Program-made: the position numbers and the translations under genes
NCBI GenBank assembly: GCA_902797705.1
Contig: CADBTX010000154.1
Coordinates: 1 to 6,281, forward strand
Direction: 5' to 3'
Source of the DNA: an uncultured Lachnospiraceae bacterium
Lineage (GTDB): Bacteria; Bacillota; Clostridia; Lachnospirales; Lachnospiraceae
Length of the DNA stretch: 6,281 nucleotides
The notes under the pieces: generated by a model
Told to the model about the DNA's origin: nothing
Seen by the model: the letters and a program-made list of their open reading frames with translations, nothing else
Database searches by the model: none
Shown here: positions 1-6,198 of the stretch, one piece after another
Position numbering within the stretch: the first letter of the stretch is position 1
Layout: every line of letters starts with the position of its first letter

Positions 1-200
1 CGAATCATATAATGACTCCTGAAGAGATAGCCGCGATGGTGGCCTCCGCGGGAGGAGATGCGCCCGAAGAAGCGGCACCTGAAGTTGAAGCAGCACCTGA
101 GCCGGAAGCAGCTCCCGAAATAGAGCCTGTATCGGACGATCCGAATCATATAATGACTCCTGAAGAGATAGCCGCAATGGTGGCCTCTGCAGGAGGAGAC
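1..200 (+). repeat. 141-bp-spaced direct repeat encoding the N-H-I-M-T-P-E-E-I motif
   Basis: Bases 1-59 recur at 142-200 with four substitutions, all at third codon positions and all silent (Ala, Ser, Ala, Asp codons). The copies are exactly 141 bp (47 codons) apart. A diverged third copy starts at 394, where the context D-D-P-N-H-M-M-S-P-E-E-I is kept. Because copy 1 touches the window edge, further copies may lie upstream. Confidence 0.9.
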
Positions 201-2216
201 GTGCCTGCGGAAGAAGCAGTGCCCGAGCCGGAAGCTGCGCCCGAAGAAGAAGCAGTGCCCGAGCTGGAGGCTGCGCCCGAAGAAGAAGCGGCATCTGAGG
301 CGGATGCTGCACCTGAACCGGAAATAGAGGCAGCACCCGAGCTGGAGGCTGCTGCTGAAGAAGCACCTGCGTCTGCAGATGGTTCTGACGATCCGAATCA
401 TATGATGAGTCCCGAGGAGATCGAAGCTCTGCTGTCGGGAGGAGAACTGTCCGGCGATACGGCAGAGAGCGCTGATGCGGCAGAAGGAACGGAAACGCCA
501 GCTGCTGCCGGGGAAGCACCGAAGGAGACGGCAGGCGACGATATGTCTGCCGATGAGATAGCAGACCTCCTTGGAGCCATTCCGGAACTTGGAGAAGAGG
601 AAGGAACCGCATCTGAGGAAGACCTGCTTTCAGCCATCGAGTCATCCGAAGATAAGGATGTTACGGATATAATAGATGAGATCCCTCAGGATGATGAGCT
701 TTCGGAGATCAGCGATCTATTAAAGAAGAACGACAGTAATGAAGTAGTCGATGAAGAGCTGATGAGCATGCTCGGAGTCGGGGAGGAAAAGAACTTTGAC
801 GAGGCTGCCGCAGTGGCAGAAGCAGCAGCTGATGAAAAGAGCAAGAAAAAGAAGAAGAAAAAGGGCTTCTTCGCCCGTCTTTTCGGGAAGAAGGATGAGG
901 ATGAAGAAGCAGTCGAAAGCGAAAAAGAAGGCGGTAAGGAAGGTGTCAAGGAGATACCTCTTGAAGAAGACGGCATAATCGTTGATTCAATGTCTTTGGA
1001 AAGCGGCGATGACCTGTCCGCCATAAGAGAAGAGCCTCCCAGGGAAGGCGGCAAGGCGGCCGAAAAGAAAGCCGGAGACGCTGAGGGAGAGACAAAGGAA
1101 AAGAAACCAGGACTTCTTCAGAGGATACTTTCTGCCCTGTTTGACTCTGCAGATGACGATGATGAGATGGAGGGAGACCATACAGAGGCCACCCTTGAAA
1201 ACATGCAGGTCATCAAAGAGGCTGAAGAGGAAGAGGGCAAGAAGAAAAAGAAGAAGAAAGAAAAGAAGCCAAAGCCTAAGAAGGAGAAGAAGCCGAAGCC
1301 TCCCAAGAAGCCAAAGCCTCCCAAGCCTGAGGATGACGGCCCTCCGGAAAAGAAGATACCGAAGAAGAAGCTGATAGCTGTCTTTTTATTCTTTGCTTCA
1401 CTGACAGCCATGATAATATTCTGCCTTGCGGTATTCCCGAAGGCCGGTTACATCAAGGAAGGGACAAACGCCTACGAGAGAGGCGAGTTTGATGATGCCT
1501 TCCGTGCAATGGCAGGTGTAAGAGGACTTGACGAGGAGAGTCAGCTTATCTTTGATAATACCGTTACGATAATGACGGAACAGAGGAAGCTTGAGTCCTA
1601 TGATGATTACAATTCACAGGGCAAGGATCTTGAGGCTCTGAATGCCCTTATTGACGGAGTCGGGTATTACAGGGAGCATATTGAGGAAGCAAGGGCAAAC
1701 GGAATAGACGGCGAGCTTACTGCGGTCTATCAGAGGATACTGGCTGTCCTCAGTGAGAGGTTCGGGATCAGCGAAGACAGGGCAAATGAACTGGCCTTTA
1801 TCGCAGACCGGACGACTTACACCATTGCCCTTATGGACATTGCCGATCCGGAGTGGAGAGACAGAGTCAGGCAGGAGATAATAAATGAAGAACTTGCCGC
1901 TATGGATATAGACACTACCAGCAAGGCCGAGAAAAACCAGAAGAGAGTGGTATCGACCTCTGTGGAATCTTATGATCCCAGGGCCATTCCCGCCGCCGAA
2001 GCGGCTCCTCCTTCAGATAATCCTGAGGGAGACATTGCAGCCGATACCGGAGAGACTCCGGAGGAACAGCCTGAAAGCGGTGAAAGTGATGATGGCGGTG
2101 AAGAACCCGAGGCTCCTCGGGAGTCCGAAGAGTCTTCAGGAGGAAGCGGCGAAGGCGATCTTCTGTACGAGTTCAATATTTCGAGACAGGATGACGGTAC
2201 ATATACCACGCGCTAA
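1..2216 (+). CDS. Acidic repeat-rich single-pass membrane protein, function unknown (5' end outside window)
   Basis: Family not recognised. The frame is open from the window edge. The first ATG (12) is internal: codons 3-11 read N-H-I, and the same D-D-P-N-H-I-M context recurs at 135-155, so the real start is upstream. Numbering from that ATG: residues 1-260 are very rich in Glu, Ala and Pro and carry repeated M-[ST]-P-E-E-I-x-x-[ML]-[VL] motifs (1, 48, 132, degenerate at 178, 230, 247). A Lys tract plus short amphipathic segment lies at 276-292, a second such segment at 361-377, and a Lys/Pro-rich stretch at 410-453. One strong transmembrane helix spans about 454-476. Positive charge before it predicts an inside N-terminus and outside C-terminus. 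Residues 480-630 look all-helical, with a TPR-like pair near 480-525. Residues 655-715 are Pro/Glu/Ser/Gly-rich, and the protein ends shortly after the segment LLYEFNIS. No signal peptide, catalytic motif or sorting signal is visible. A scaffold or localisation role is possible but is inference only. The hisH start follows 21 bp downstream, so cotranscription is likely. Confidence 0.9.
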   Translation, partial: NHIMTPEEIAAMVASAGGDAPEEAAPEVEAAPEPEAAPEIEPVSDDPNHIMTPEEIAAMVASAGGDVPAEEAVPEPEAAPEEEAVPELEAAPEEEAASEADAAPEPEIEAAPELEAAAEEAPASADGSDDPNHMMSPEEIEALLSGGELSGDTAESADAAEGTETPAAAGEAPKETAGDDMSADEIADLLGAIPELGEEEGTASEEDLLSAIESSEDKDVTDIIDEIPQDDELSEISDLLKKNDSNEVVDEELMSMLGVGEEKNFDEAAAVAEAAADEKSKKKKKKKGFFARLFGKKDEDEEAVESEKEGGKEGVKEIPLEEDGIIVDSMSLESGDDLSAIREEPPREGGKAAEKKAGDAEGETKEKKPGLLQRILSALFDSADDDDEMEGDHTEATLENMQVIKEAEEEEGKKKKKKKEKKPKPKKEKKPKPPKKPKPPKPEDDGPPEKKIPKKKLIAVFLFFASLTAMIIFCLAVFPKAGYIKEGTNAYERGEFDDAFRAMAGVRGLDEESQLIFDNTVTIMTEQRKLESYDDYNSQGKDLEALNALIDGVGYYREHIEEARANGIDGELTAVYQRILAVLSERFGISEDRANELAFIADRTTYTIALMDIADPEWRDRVRQEIINEELAAMDIDTTSKAEKNQKRVVSTSVESYDPRAIPAAEAAPPSDNPEGDIAADTGETPEEQPESGESDDGGEEPEAPRESEESSGGSGEGDLLYEFNISRQDDGTYTTR
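213..284 (+). repeat. 36-bp tandem repeat, two copies, in the Glu/Ala/Pro-rich region
   Basis: Bases 213-248 and 249-284 are near-identical 36-bp units encoding E-A-V-P-E-[PL]-E-A-A-P-E-E. They differ at two bases, one giving Pro versus Leu and one silent. A partial, more diverged unit follows from 285. The unit length is a multiple of three, so copy-number change would keep the reading frame. This low-complexity spacer separates the second and third M-[ST]-P-E-E-I motifs. Confidence 0.85.
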
Positions 2217-2222
2217 AAGGAG
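2217..2222 (+). promoter_or_regulatory. Ribosome binding site for hisH, long spacer
   Basis: AAGGAG directly follows the stop codon of the membrane-protein gene and lies 15 nt before the hisH ATG at 2238, longer than the usual 5-10 nt. An in-frame TGA at 2226-2228 excludes an earlier start, and the protein N-terminus fits the HisH family at 2238, so the long spacing appears real. Confidence 0.65.
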
Positions 2223-2237
2223 TTTTGATTTCAAAAA

Positions 2238-2843
2238 ATGATTGCCATCATAGATTATGATGCGGGAAATATAAAGAGCGTAGAAAAGGCGGTTCTGAAG
2301 CTTGGGGCCGAGCCCCTGACCACCAGGGACAGCGAGGAGATCAGAAAGGCAAGCCATGTGATACTTCCGGGAGTGGGTGCTTTCGGAGATGCCATGGGAA
2401 GGCTTGAAAAGTACGGTCTTATTCCCGTAATAAAAGAGACTGCGGAGAGCGGAAAACCCTTCTTAGGCATATGCCTCGGGGAGCAGCTGATCTTTGAAAG
2501 AAGTGAGGAATCTCCGGGAGTTCAGGGCCTTGGCATCTTAAGGGGAGAGGTAAGGAAACTCCCTGATACAGAGGGACTGAAGGTTCCGAATATCGGATGG
2601 AATTCTGTCGAATTAAGTAACAACGGAAGGCTTTTTAAGGGTATAAATGACGGTGAGTTTTTCTACTTTGTTCATTCCTACTATGTTTCCGCTGGGGACA
2701 GGGAGGTTGTGAAGGCAACCATTGACTATGGATGCACTGTGGATGCATCGGTCGAAAAGGGCAATATTTTTGCCACACAGTTCCATCCCGAGAAGAGCTC
2801 TGACATGGGACTGAAGTTGCTGGATAACTTTTTATCACTGTGA
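2238..2843 (+). CDS. hisH: Imidazole glycerol phosphate synthase, glutamine amidotransferase subunit HisH
   Basis: HisH hydrolyses glutamine and passes ammonia to HisF, which uses it to convert PRFAR into imidazole glycerol phosphate and AICAR, the fifth step of histidine synthesis in the cytoplasm. The 201-residue length is normal for the family. The class I amidotransferase triad is visible: nucleophile Cys79 in G-I-C-L-G-E-Q, and His183 and Glu185 in Q-F-H-P-E-K-S. The oxyanion-strand region P-G-V-G-A-F-G lies at 44-50, the family segment V-P-N-I-G-W-N at 116-122, and Y-F-V-H-S-Y-Y at 143-149. The start is fixed by the family N-terminus ([10 protein letters not shown]) and an in-frame stop 12 nt upstream. 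One oddity is Glu82, where this loop usually has a hydrophobic residue, often Met. It is followed by hisF after 10 bp, which supports a heterodimer made from one message. Other his genes are not in the window. Confidence 0.97.
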   Translation: MIAIIDYDAGNIKSVEKAVLKLGAEPLTTRDSEEIRKASHVILPGVGAFGDAMGRLEKYGLIPVIKETAESGKPFLGICLGEQLIFERSEESPGVQGLGILRGEVRKLPDTEGLKVPNIGWNSVELSNNGRLFKGINDGEFFYFVHSYYVSAGDREVVKATIDYGCTVDASVEKGNIFATQFHPEKSSDMGLKLLDNFLSL

Positions 2844-2853
2844 TATAGACGGT

Positions 2854-3618
2854 ATGTATACTAAGAGAATAATCCCCTGCCTTGATGTAAACGACGGAAG
2901 GGTAGTAAAGGGAGTAAATTTTGTAAATTTAAGAGATGCGGGTGATCCTGTGGAGGTGGCAAAGGCCTATGACAGGGAAGGCGCGGATGAGGTGGTATTT
3001 CTCGATATCACAGCTTCCTCCGATCACAGAAAGACGGTGACGGAACTTGTAAGAAAGGTTGCGGAGCAGCTTTTTATCCCCTTTACCGTGGGAGGAGGGA
3101 TCCGTTCCGTGGATGATTTCAGGGAGATCCTCAGAGAAGGGGCTGATAAGGTGGCCGTAAACTCAGCTGCCATAAACAACCCGGAACTTATCAGTGAAGC
3201 GGCGCTTAAATTCGGCAGCCAGTGCGTAGTACTGGCAATGGATGCCAGAAGGAAGGACGGACAGTCCTGGACTGTATATAAGAACGGCGGAAGGATCGAC
3301 ACGGGACTGGATGCCGTTGCCTGGGCCGAAAGGGCAGAAAAACTGGGGGCAGGTGAGATACTCCTGACCAGCATGGACTGTGACGGCACAAAGAAGGGTT
3401 ACGACCTGGAGCTTACCAGGATCATTGCGGATAATGTCCGTATTCCGGTCATAGCTTCCGGAGGTGCCGGTGCAAAGGAGCACTTCTTAAGCGCATTTAC
3501 CGAAGGACATGCTGAAGCGGTGCTGGCAGCTTCACTTTTCCATTATAAGGAACTGACCATTTCCGAAGTAAAGGACTACTTAAAGAGCAATGGAGTAAAT
3601 GTCAGATGCCTGCAATAG
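2854..3618 (+). CDS. hisF: Imidazole glycerol phosphate synthase, cyclase subunit HisF
   Basis: HisF is the (beta/alpha)8-barrel partner of HisH. It uses ammonia from HisH to cleave and cyclise PRFAR, giving imidazole glycerol phosphate for histidine and AICAR for the purine pathway. The 254-residue length is typical. The two catalytic aspartates are at the canonical family positions: Asp11 in I-I-P-C-L-D-V and Asp130 in V-L-A-M-D-A. Lys19 in V-V-K-G-V-N-F, Asp51 in F-L-D-I-T, the phosphate-binding G-G-G-I-R at 80-84, Asp176 in S-M-D-C-D-G-T, and A-S-G-G-A-G at 201-206 are also present. The start gives the normal N-terminus ([10 protein letters not shown]). Only a weak ribosome binding site (GACGG, about 2848-2852) precedes it, so translation is probably coupled to hisH, which ends 10 bp upstream. 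The last 13 bp overlap ung. Confidence 0.98.
   Translation: MYTKRIIPCLDVNDGRVVKGVNFVNLRDAGDPVEVAKAYDREGADEVVFLDITASSDHRKTVTELVRKVAEQLFIPFTVGGGIRSVDDFREILREGADKVAVNSAAINNPELISEAALKFGSQCVVLAMDARRKDGQSWTVYKNGGRIDTGLDAVAWAERAEKLGAGEILLTSMDCDGTKKGYDLELTRIIADNVRIPVIASGGAGAKEHFLSAFTEGHAEAVLAASLFHYKELTISEVKDYLKSNGVNVRCLQ
3592..3595 (+). promoter_or_regulatory. Ribosome binding site for ung inside the 3' end of hisF
   Basis: GGAG within the last hisF codons lies 10 nt before the ung ATG at 3606. It supports the 13-bp overlapping start over a later one, as does the family-like N-terminus (A-I-D-N-D-W) that this start gives. Confidence 0.6.
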
Positions 3619-4295
3619 ATAATGACTGGCTTCCCGTTCTGAAAGATGAATTCGGGAAGCCTTATTATGCTGAGCTGTATAGATTTATAAAAGAAGAGTA
3701 CAAAAACAATAAGGTTTATCCTCCTCCGGACGATATCTTCAACGCCTTCCACTTTACGCCATATTTAAAGGTCAAGGTGGTGATACTCGGACAGGATCCC
3801 TATCATAATGAACATGAGGCCCACGGTCTCGCTTTTTCCGTGCTTCCCGAGATACCGCCAAACCGGATACCGCCGTCCTTAAAAAATATCTATAAGGAAT
3901 TGAGGGACGATCTCGGCTGTTACATTCCGGACAACGGCTATCTGAAAAAGTGGGCGGATCAGGGTGTGCTGCTTTTGAATACGGTACTCACTGTACGGGC
4001 GGGGGCGGCTTTTTCCCATCAGAAGCATGGGTGGGAGACCTTTACCGATGCGGTGATAAGCAGCCTTAACAGAGCGGATAAAGCCATGGTTTTCCTGCTG
4101 TGGGGAAGTCATGCGGGGGAGAAGGCTTCGATGTTGGATAATCCAAAGCACCTTATTCTGAAGTGTCCTCATCCCAGTCCCCTGTCGGCCAGCCGTGGAT
4201 TTTTCGGATGCAGACACTTTTCAAAATGTAATGAGTTTCTTGTGAAAAACGGTGAAGAACCTGTAGACTGGCAGATTGAGAACATAAGGAGTTAA
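3606..4295 (+). CDS. ung: Uracil-DNA glycosylase, family 1
   Basis: This enzyme removes uracil from DNA (from cytosine deamination or dUTP incorporation) by cleaving the N-glycosidic bond, the first step of base excision repair. The 229-residue length fits the family. The water-activating loop G-Q-D-P-Y-H is at 62-67 with catalytic Asp64. Phe77 in H-G-L-A-F-S-V stacks on uracil, and Asn125 in L-L-L-N-T-V-L-T-V reads it. L-W-G-S-H-A is at 165-170, and the minor-groove loop H-P-S-P-L-S at 189-194 contains catalytic His189. All family 1 signatures are intact, so it should be active. The start gives the usual N-terminus (N-D-W, then K-P-Y-Y near 18-21) and overlaps hisF by 13 bp. purO begins 1 bp after the stop codon. 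A repair gene inside a histidine/purine cluster has no obvious mechanistic reason; see findings. Confidence 0.98.
   Translation: MPAIDNDWLPVLKDEFGKPYYAELYRFIKEEYKNNKVYPPPDDIFNAFHFTPYLKVKVVILGQDPYHNEHEAHGLAFSVLPEIPPNRIPPSLKNIYKELRDDLGCYIPDNGYLKKWADQGVLLLNTVLTVRAGAAFSHQKHGWETFTDAVISSLNRADKAMVFLLWGSHAGEKASMLDNPKHLILKCPHPSPLSASRGFFGCRHFSKCNEFLVKNGEEPVDWQIENIRS
4286..4291 (+). promoter_or_regulatory. Ribosome binding site for purO inside the 3' end of ung
   Basis: AAGGAG overlaps the last codons of ung and lies 5 nt before the purO ATG at 4297. With only 1 bp between the ung stop codon and purO, the arrangement favours translational coupling. Confidence 0.75.
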
Positions 4296-4296
4296 C

Positions 4297-5004
4297 ATGG
4301 AAAGATTATCAGACGCACTTAAAAGAGATCCATATCCGGGAAGAGGCATAGTCCTTGGACGGAGCACCGACGGCAGCAAAGCCGTGGCAGCCTATTTTAT
4401 CATGGGCAGAAGCGAGAACAGCAGGAACCGTGTTTTTGTTGAGGACGGTGAGGGTATTAGAACAAAGGCTTTTGATGAGTCGAAGCTTTCGGATCCCTCG
4501 CTTATTATCTATGCTCCGGTCAGGGTACTGAATACTCTCACAATAGTGACAAACGGAGACCAGACGGATACCATATTTGAAAATATGGGAAAGGGACAAA
4601 GCTTTGAGGAATCTTTAAGAGAACGGAAATTTGAGCCGGATGCACCTAATTTCACACCCAGGATCTCGGGGATAGCCCATGTGGAAAAGGGGGAATATGA
4701 CTTTTCTCTTTCAATACTGAAGAGTGATAAGGGAGATGACAGTCGCTGTTTAAGATATACCTTCTCCTATGAGGATCCGAAGGCCGGAGAGGGCAGGTTT
4801 ATCCATACCTATATGGGTGACGGAAATCCTCTGCCAAGCTTTGAGGGCGAGCCGGAAATCGTGGATATCACAGGCGGCATCGATGAGCTTACGGATCTTA
4901 TATGGACGTCTCTTGACAGTGATAATAAGGTTTCTCTTTTTGTTCGTTATATCGATATCGAAACAGGGAAATATGAGACCAGGATAGTAAACAAGAATCA
5001 GTAA
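4297..5004 (+). CDS. purO: IMP cyclohydrolase, PurO-type
   Basis: PurO closes the ring of FAICAR to give IMP, the last step of de novo purine synthesis. It is unrelated to the cyclohydrolase domain of bifunctional PurH and is best known from archaea. The call rests on family-like blocks: Y-P-G-R-G at 13-17 followed by G-R at 21-22, [11 protein letters not shown] at 37-47, N-G-D-Q-T-D-T-I at 86-93, and [11 protein letters not shown] at 113-123. The 235 residues are somewhat longer than the roughly 200 I recall for the archaeal enzyme, with extra C-terminal sequence (about 165-235, including [10 protein letters not shown]). No signal peptide or membrane segment is seen, so it is cytoplasmic. 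The next gene, 11 bp downstream, encodes a formyltransferase lacking a cyclohydrolase domain, exactly the gap PurO would fill. Activity is inferred from family and context. Confidence 0.9.
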   Translation: MERLSDALKRDPYPGRGIVLGRSTDGSKAVAAYFIMGRSENSRNRVFVEDGEGIRTKAFDESKLSDPSLIIYAPVRVLNTLTIVTNGDQTDTIFENMGKGQSFEESLRERKFEPDAPNFTPRISGIAHVEKGEYDFSLSILKSDKGDDSRCLRYTFSYEDPKAGEGRFIHTYMGDGNPLPSFEGEPEIVDITGGIDELTDLIWTSLDSDNKVSLFVRYIDIETGKYETRIVNKNQ

Positions 5005-5009
5005 GGAGG
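5004..5009 (+). promoter_or_regulatory. Ribosome binding site for the AICAR formyltransferase gene; decides its GTG start
   Basis: AGGAGG begins on the last base of the purO stop codon and lies 6 nt before GTG at 5016. This strong, well-spaced site, plus the family N-terminus (L-K-Y-G-C-N-P-N-Q) directly after, makes GTG the start. The next in-frame ATG (5076) would remove that conserved block. Confidence 0.85.
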
Positions 5010-5015
5010 CAGAGC

Positions 5016-6194
5016 GTGAAGGAACTGGAACTGAAATACGGATGCAACCCCAATCAGAAACCCTCAAGGGTATTTATGGAAAAGGGCGGAGATCTGCCCT
5101 TTGAAGTGCTTAACGGAAAGCCGGGATATATCAATCTTCTGGATGCGTTTAACGGCTGGCAGCTGGTGAAGGAACTGAAGGCCGCCACAGGTCTTCCCGC
5201 AGCCACCTCATTTAAGCATGTTTCCCCTGCGGGTGCTGCAGTCGGGCTTCCCCTTTCTGAGACGGAAGCAAAGATATACTGGGTGGATGACCTTGGAGAA
5301 TTAAGCCCTCTTGCATCTGCATACGCAAGGGCCAGAGGGGCTGACAGAATGTCATCCTACGGAGATTTCATCTCACTTTCCGATGTATGCGATACGGATA
5401 CTGCGAACCTCATAAAGAGAGAGGTTTCGGATGGCGTCATTGCTCCGGGATACAGCGATGAGGCGCTTTCCATACTTAAGGAAAAGAAGAAGGGCAATTA
5501 TTGCATATTAAAGATCGATCCTGATTATATCCCGGAGGAAAAGGAGACAAAGCAGGTCTTCGGGATCACCTTTGAGCAGGGAAGAAATAACGCGGTCATA
5601 GATGAGTCATTTTTGGGTAATATAGTTACAAAGGAAAAGGATCTCCCGGACAGCGCCAAAAGAGATCTCATGATATCTCTTATAGTCCTGAAATATACCC
5701 AGAGTAATTCTGTGGCATATGCAAAGGACGGACAGGCCATCGGTATCGGTGCCGGACAGCAGTCCAGGATCCACTGTACAAGGCTCGCGGGCCAGAAAGC
5801 GGATAACTGGTTCCTGCGTCAGAGCCCGCAGGTTATGGGGCTTCCCTTCCTTGATGAGATAAGGCGTGCCGAGAGAGACAATGCCATTGATATCTATATC
5901 GGAAATGAGTATGAGGATGTACTCCGGGACGGAGAGTGGCAGAAGATATTTAAGACCAGGCCGGAGGTCTTTACCGATGCCGATAAGAAGGAATGGTTAA
6001 AGAAGAATACGGGTGTGGCTCTGGGATCCGATGCTTTCTTCCCCTTTGGAGACAATGTGGAAAGAGCGGAAAAAAGCGGAGTGAGATACATCGCCCAGCC
6101 CGGCGGTTCCATAAGAGATGACAATGTTATCGAAACCGCCGACAAGTACGGTATGGTAATGTACTTCACAGGGCTAAGGCTGTTTCACCATTAA
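5016..6194 (+). CDS. purH: AICAR formyltransferase, stand-alone (PurH C-terminal domain only)
   Basis: This enzyme transfers a formyl group from 10-formyltetrahydrofolate to AICAR, giving FAICAR in the cytoplasm. The 392 residues correspond to the AICAR transformylase part of PurH. The N-terminal MGS-like cyclohydrolase domain (about 200 residues in bifunctional PurH) is absent, with no trace upstream, where purO sits instead. Visible motifs are K-Y-G-C-N-P-N-Q at 7-14, [12 protein letters not shown] at 32-43, the catalytic Lys67-His68 in [18 protein letters not shown] at 231-237, I-G-A-G-Q-Q-S-R at 244-251, S-D-A-F-F-P-F at 338-344, and the end R-L-F-H-H. Translation starts at GTG behind AGGAGG. 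The stop codon lies 4 bp from the 3' end of a tRNA-Leu on the other strand, and no terminator hairpin follows. Stand-alone forms are known, so I read this as a natural variant, not a truncation. Confidence 0.96.
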   Translation: MKELELKYGCNPNQKPSRVFMEKGGDLPFEVLNGKPGYINLLDAFNGWQLVKELKAATGLPAATSFKHVSPAGAAVGLPLSETEAKIYWVDDLGELSPLASAYARARGADRMSSYGDFISLSDVCDTDTANLIKREVSDGVIAPGYSDEALSILKEKKKGNYCILKIDPDYIPEEKETKQVFGITFEQGRNNAVIDESFLGNIVTKEKDLPDSAKRDLMISLIVLKYTQSNSVAYAKDGQAIGIGAGQQSRIHCTRLAGQKADNWFLRQSPQVMGLPFLDEIRRAERDNAIDIYIGNEYEDVLRDGEWQKIFKTRPEVFTDADKKEWLKKNTGVALGSDAFFPFGDNVERAEKSGVRYIAQPGGSIRDDNVIETADKYGMVMYFTGLRLFHH

Positions 6195-6198
6195 AGAG

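Noticed and set aside
12..14. ATG at 12 as the true start of the membrane-protein gene
   Set aside because: The three codons before it match the context of the second repeat copy (N-H-I), the frame is open to the edge, and no ribosome binding site fits in the 11 upstream bases.
1..400. Repeats as a CRISPR array
   Set aside because: Spacing is irregular, the repeats stay in one reading frame with silent differences, and the intervals code for Glu/Ala/Pro-rich protein.
796..978. A 60-residue +1-frame ORF across the Lys tract, possibly a programmed frameshift product
   Set aside because: The tract holds no perfect X-XXY-YYZ slippery heptamer in the right frame (the base before AAA-AAG is G both times), and the ORF peptide is only a purine-rich shadow rich in Arg and Lys.
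686..1054. Minus-strand ORF rich in Ser and Phe runs
   Set aside because: It is the complement of the Glu/Lys-rich codons of the membrane-protein gene. It has no ribosome binding site and no family resemblance.
1118..1411. Minus-strand ORF with Gly/Phe repeats resembling a low-complexity structural protein
   Set aside because: The repeats are the antisense reading of the Lys/Pro-rich segment on the + strand, with no independent coding evidence.
4949..4958. Palindrome ATATCGATAT as a possible operator
   Set aside because: It lies inside the purO coding sequence, encodes an ordinary Y-I-D-I stretch, and has no second copy or promoter nearby.
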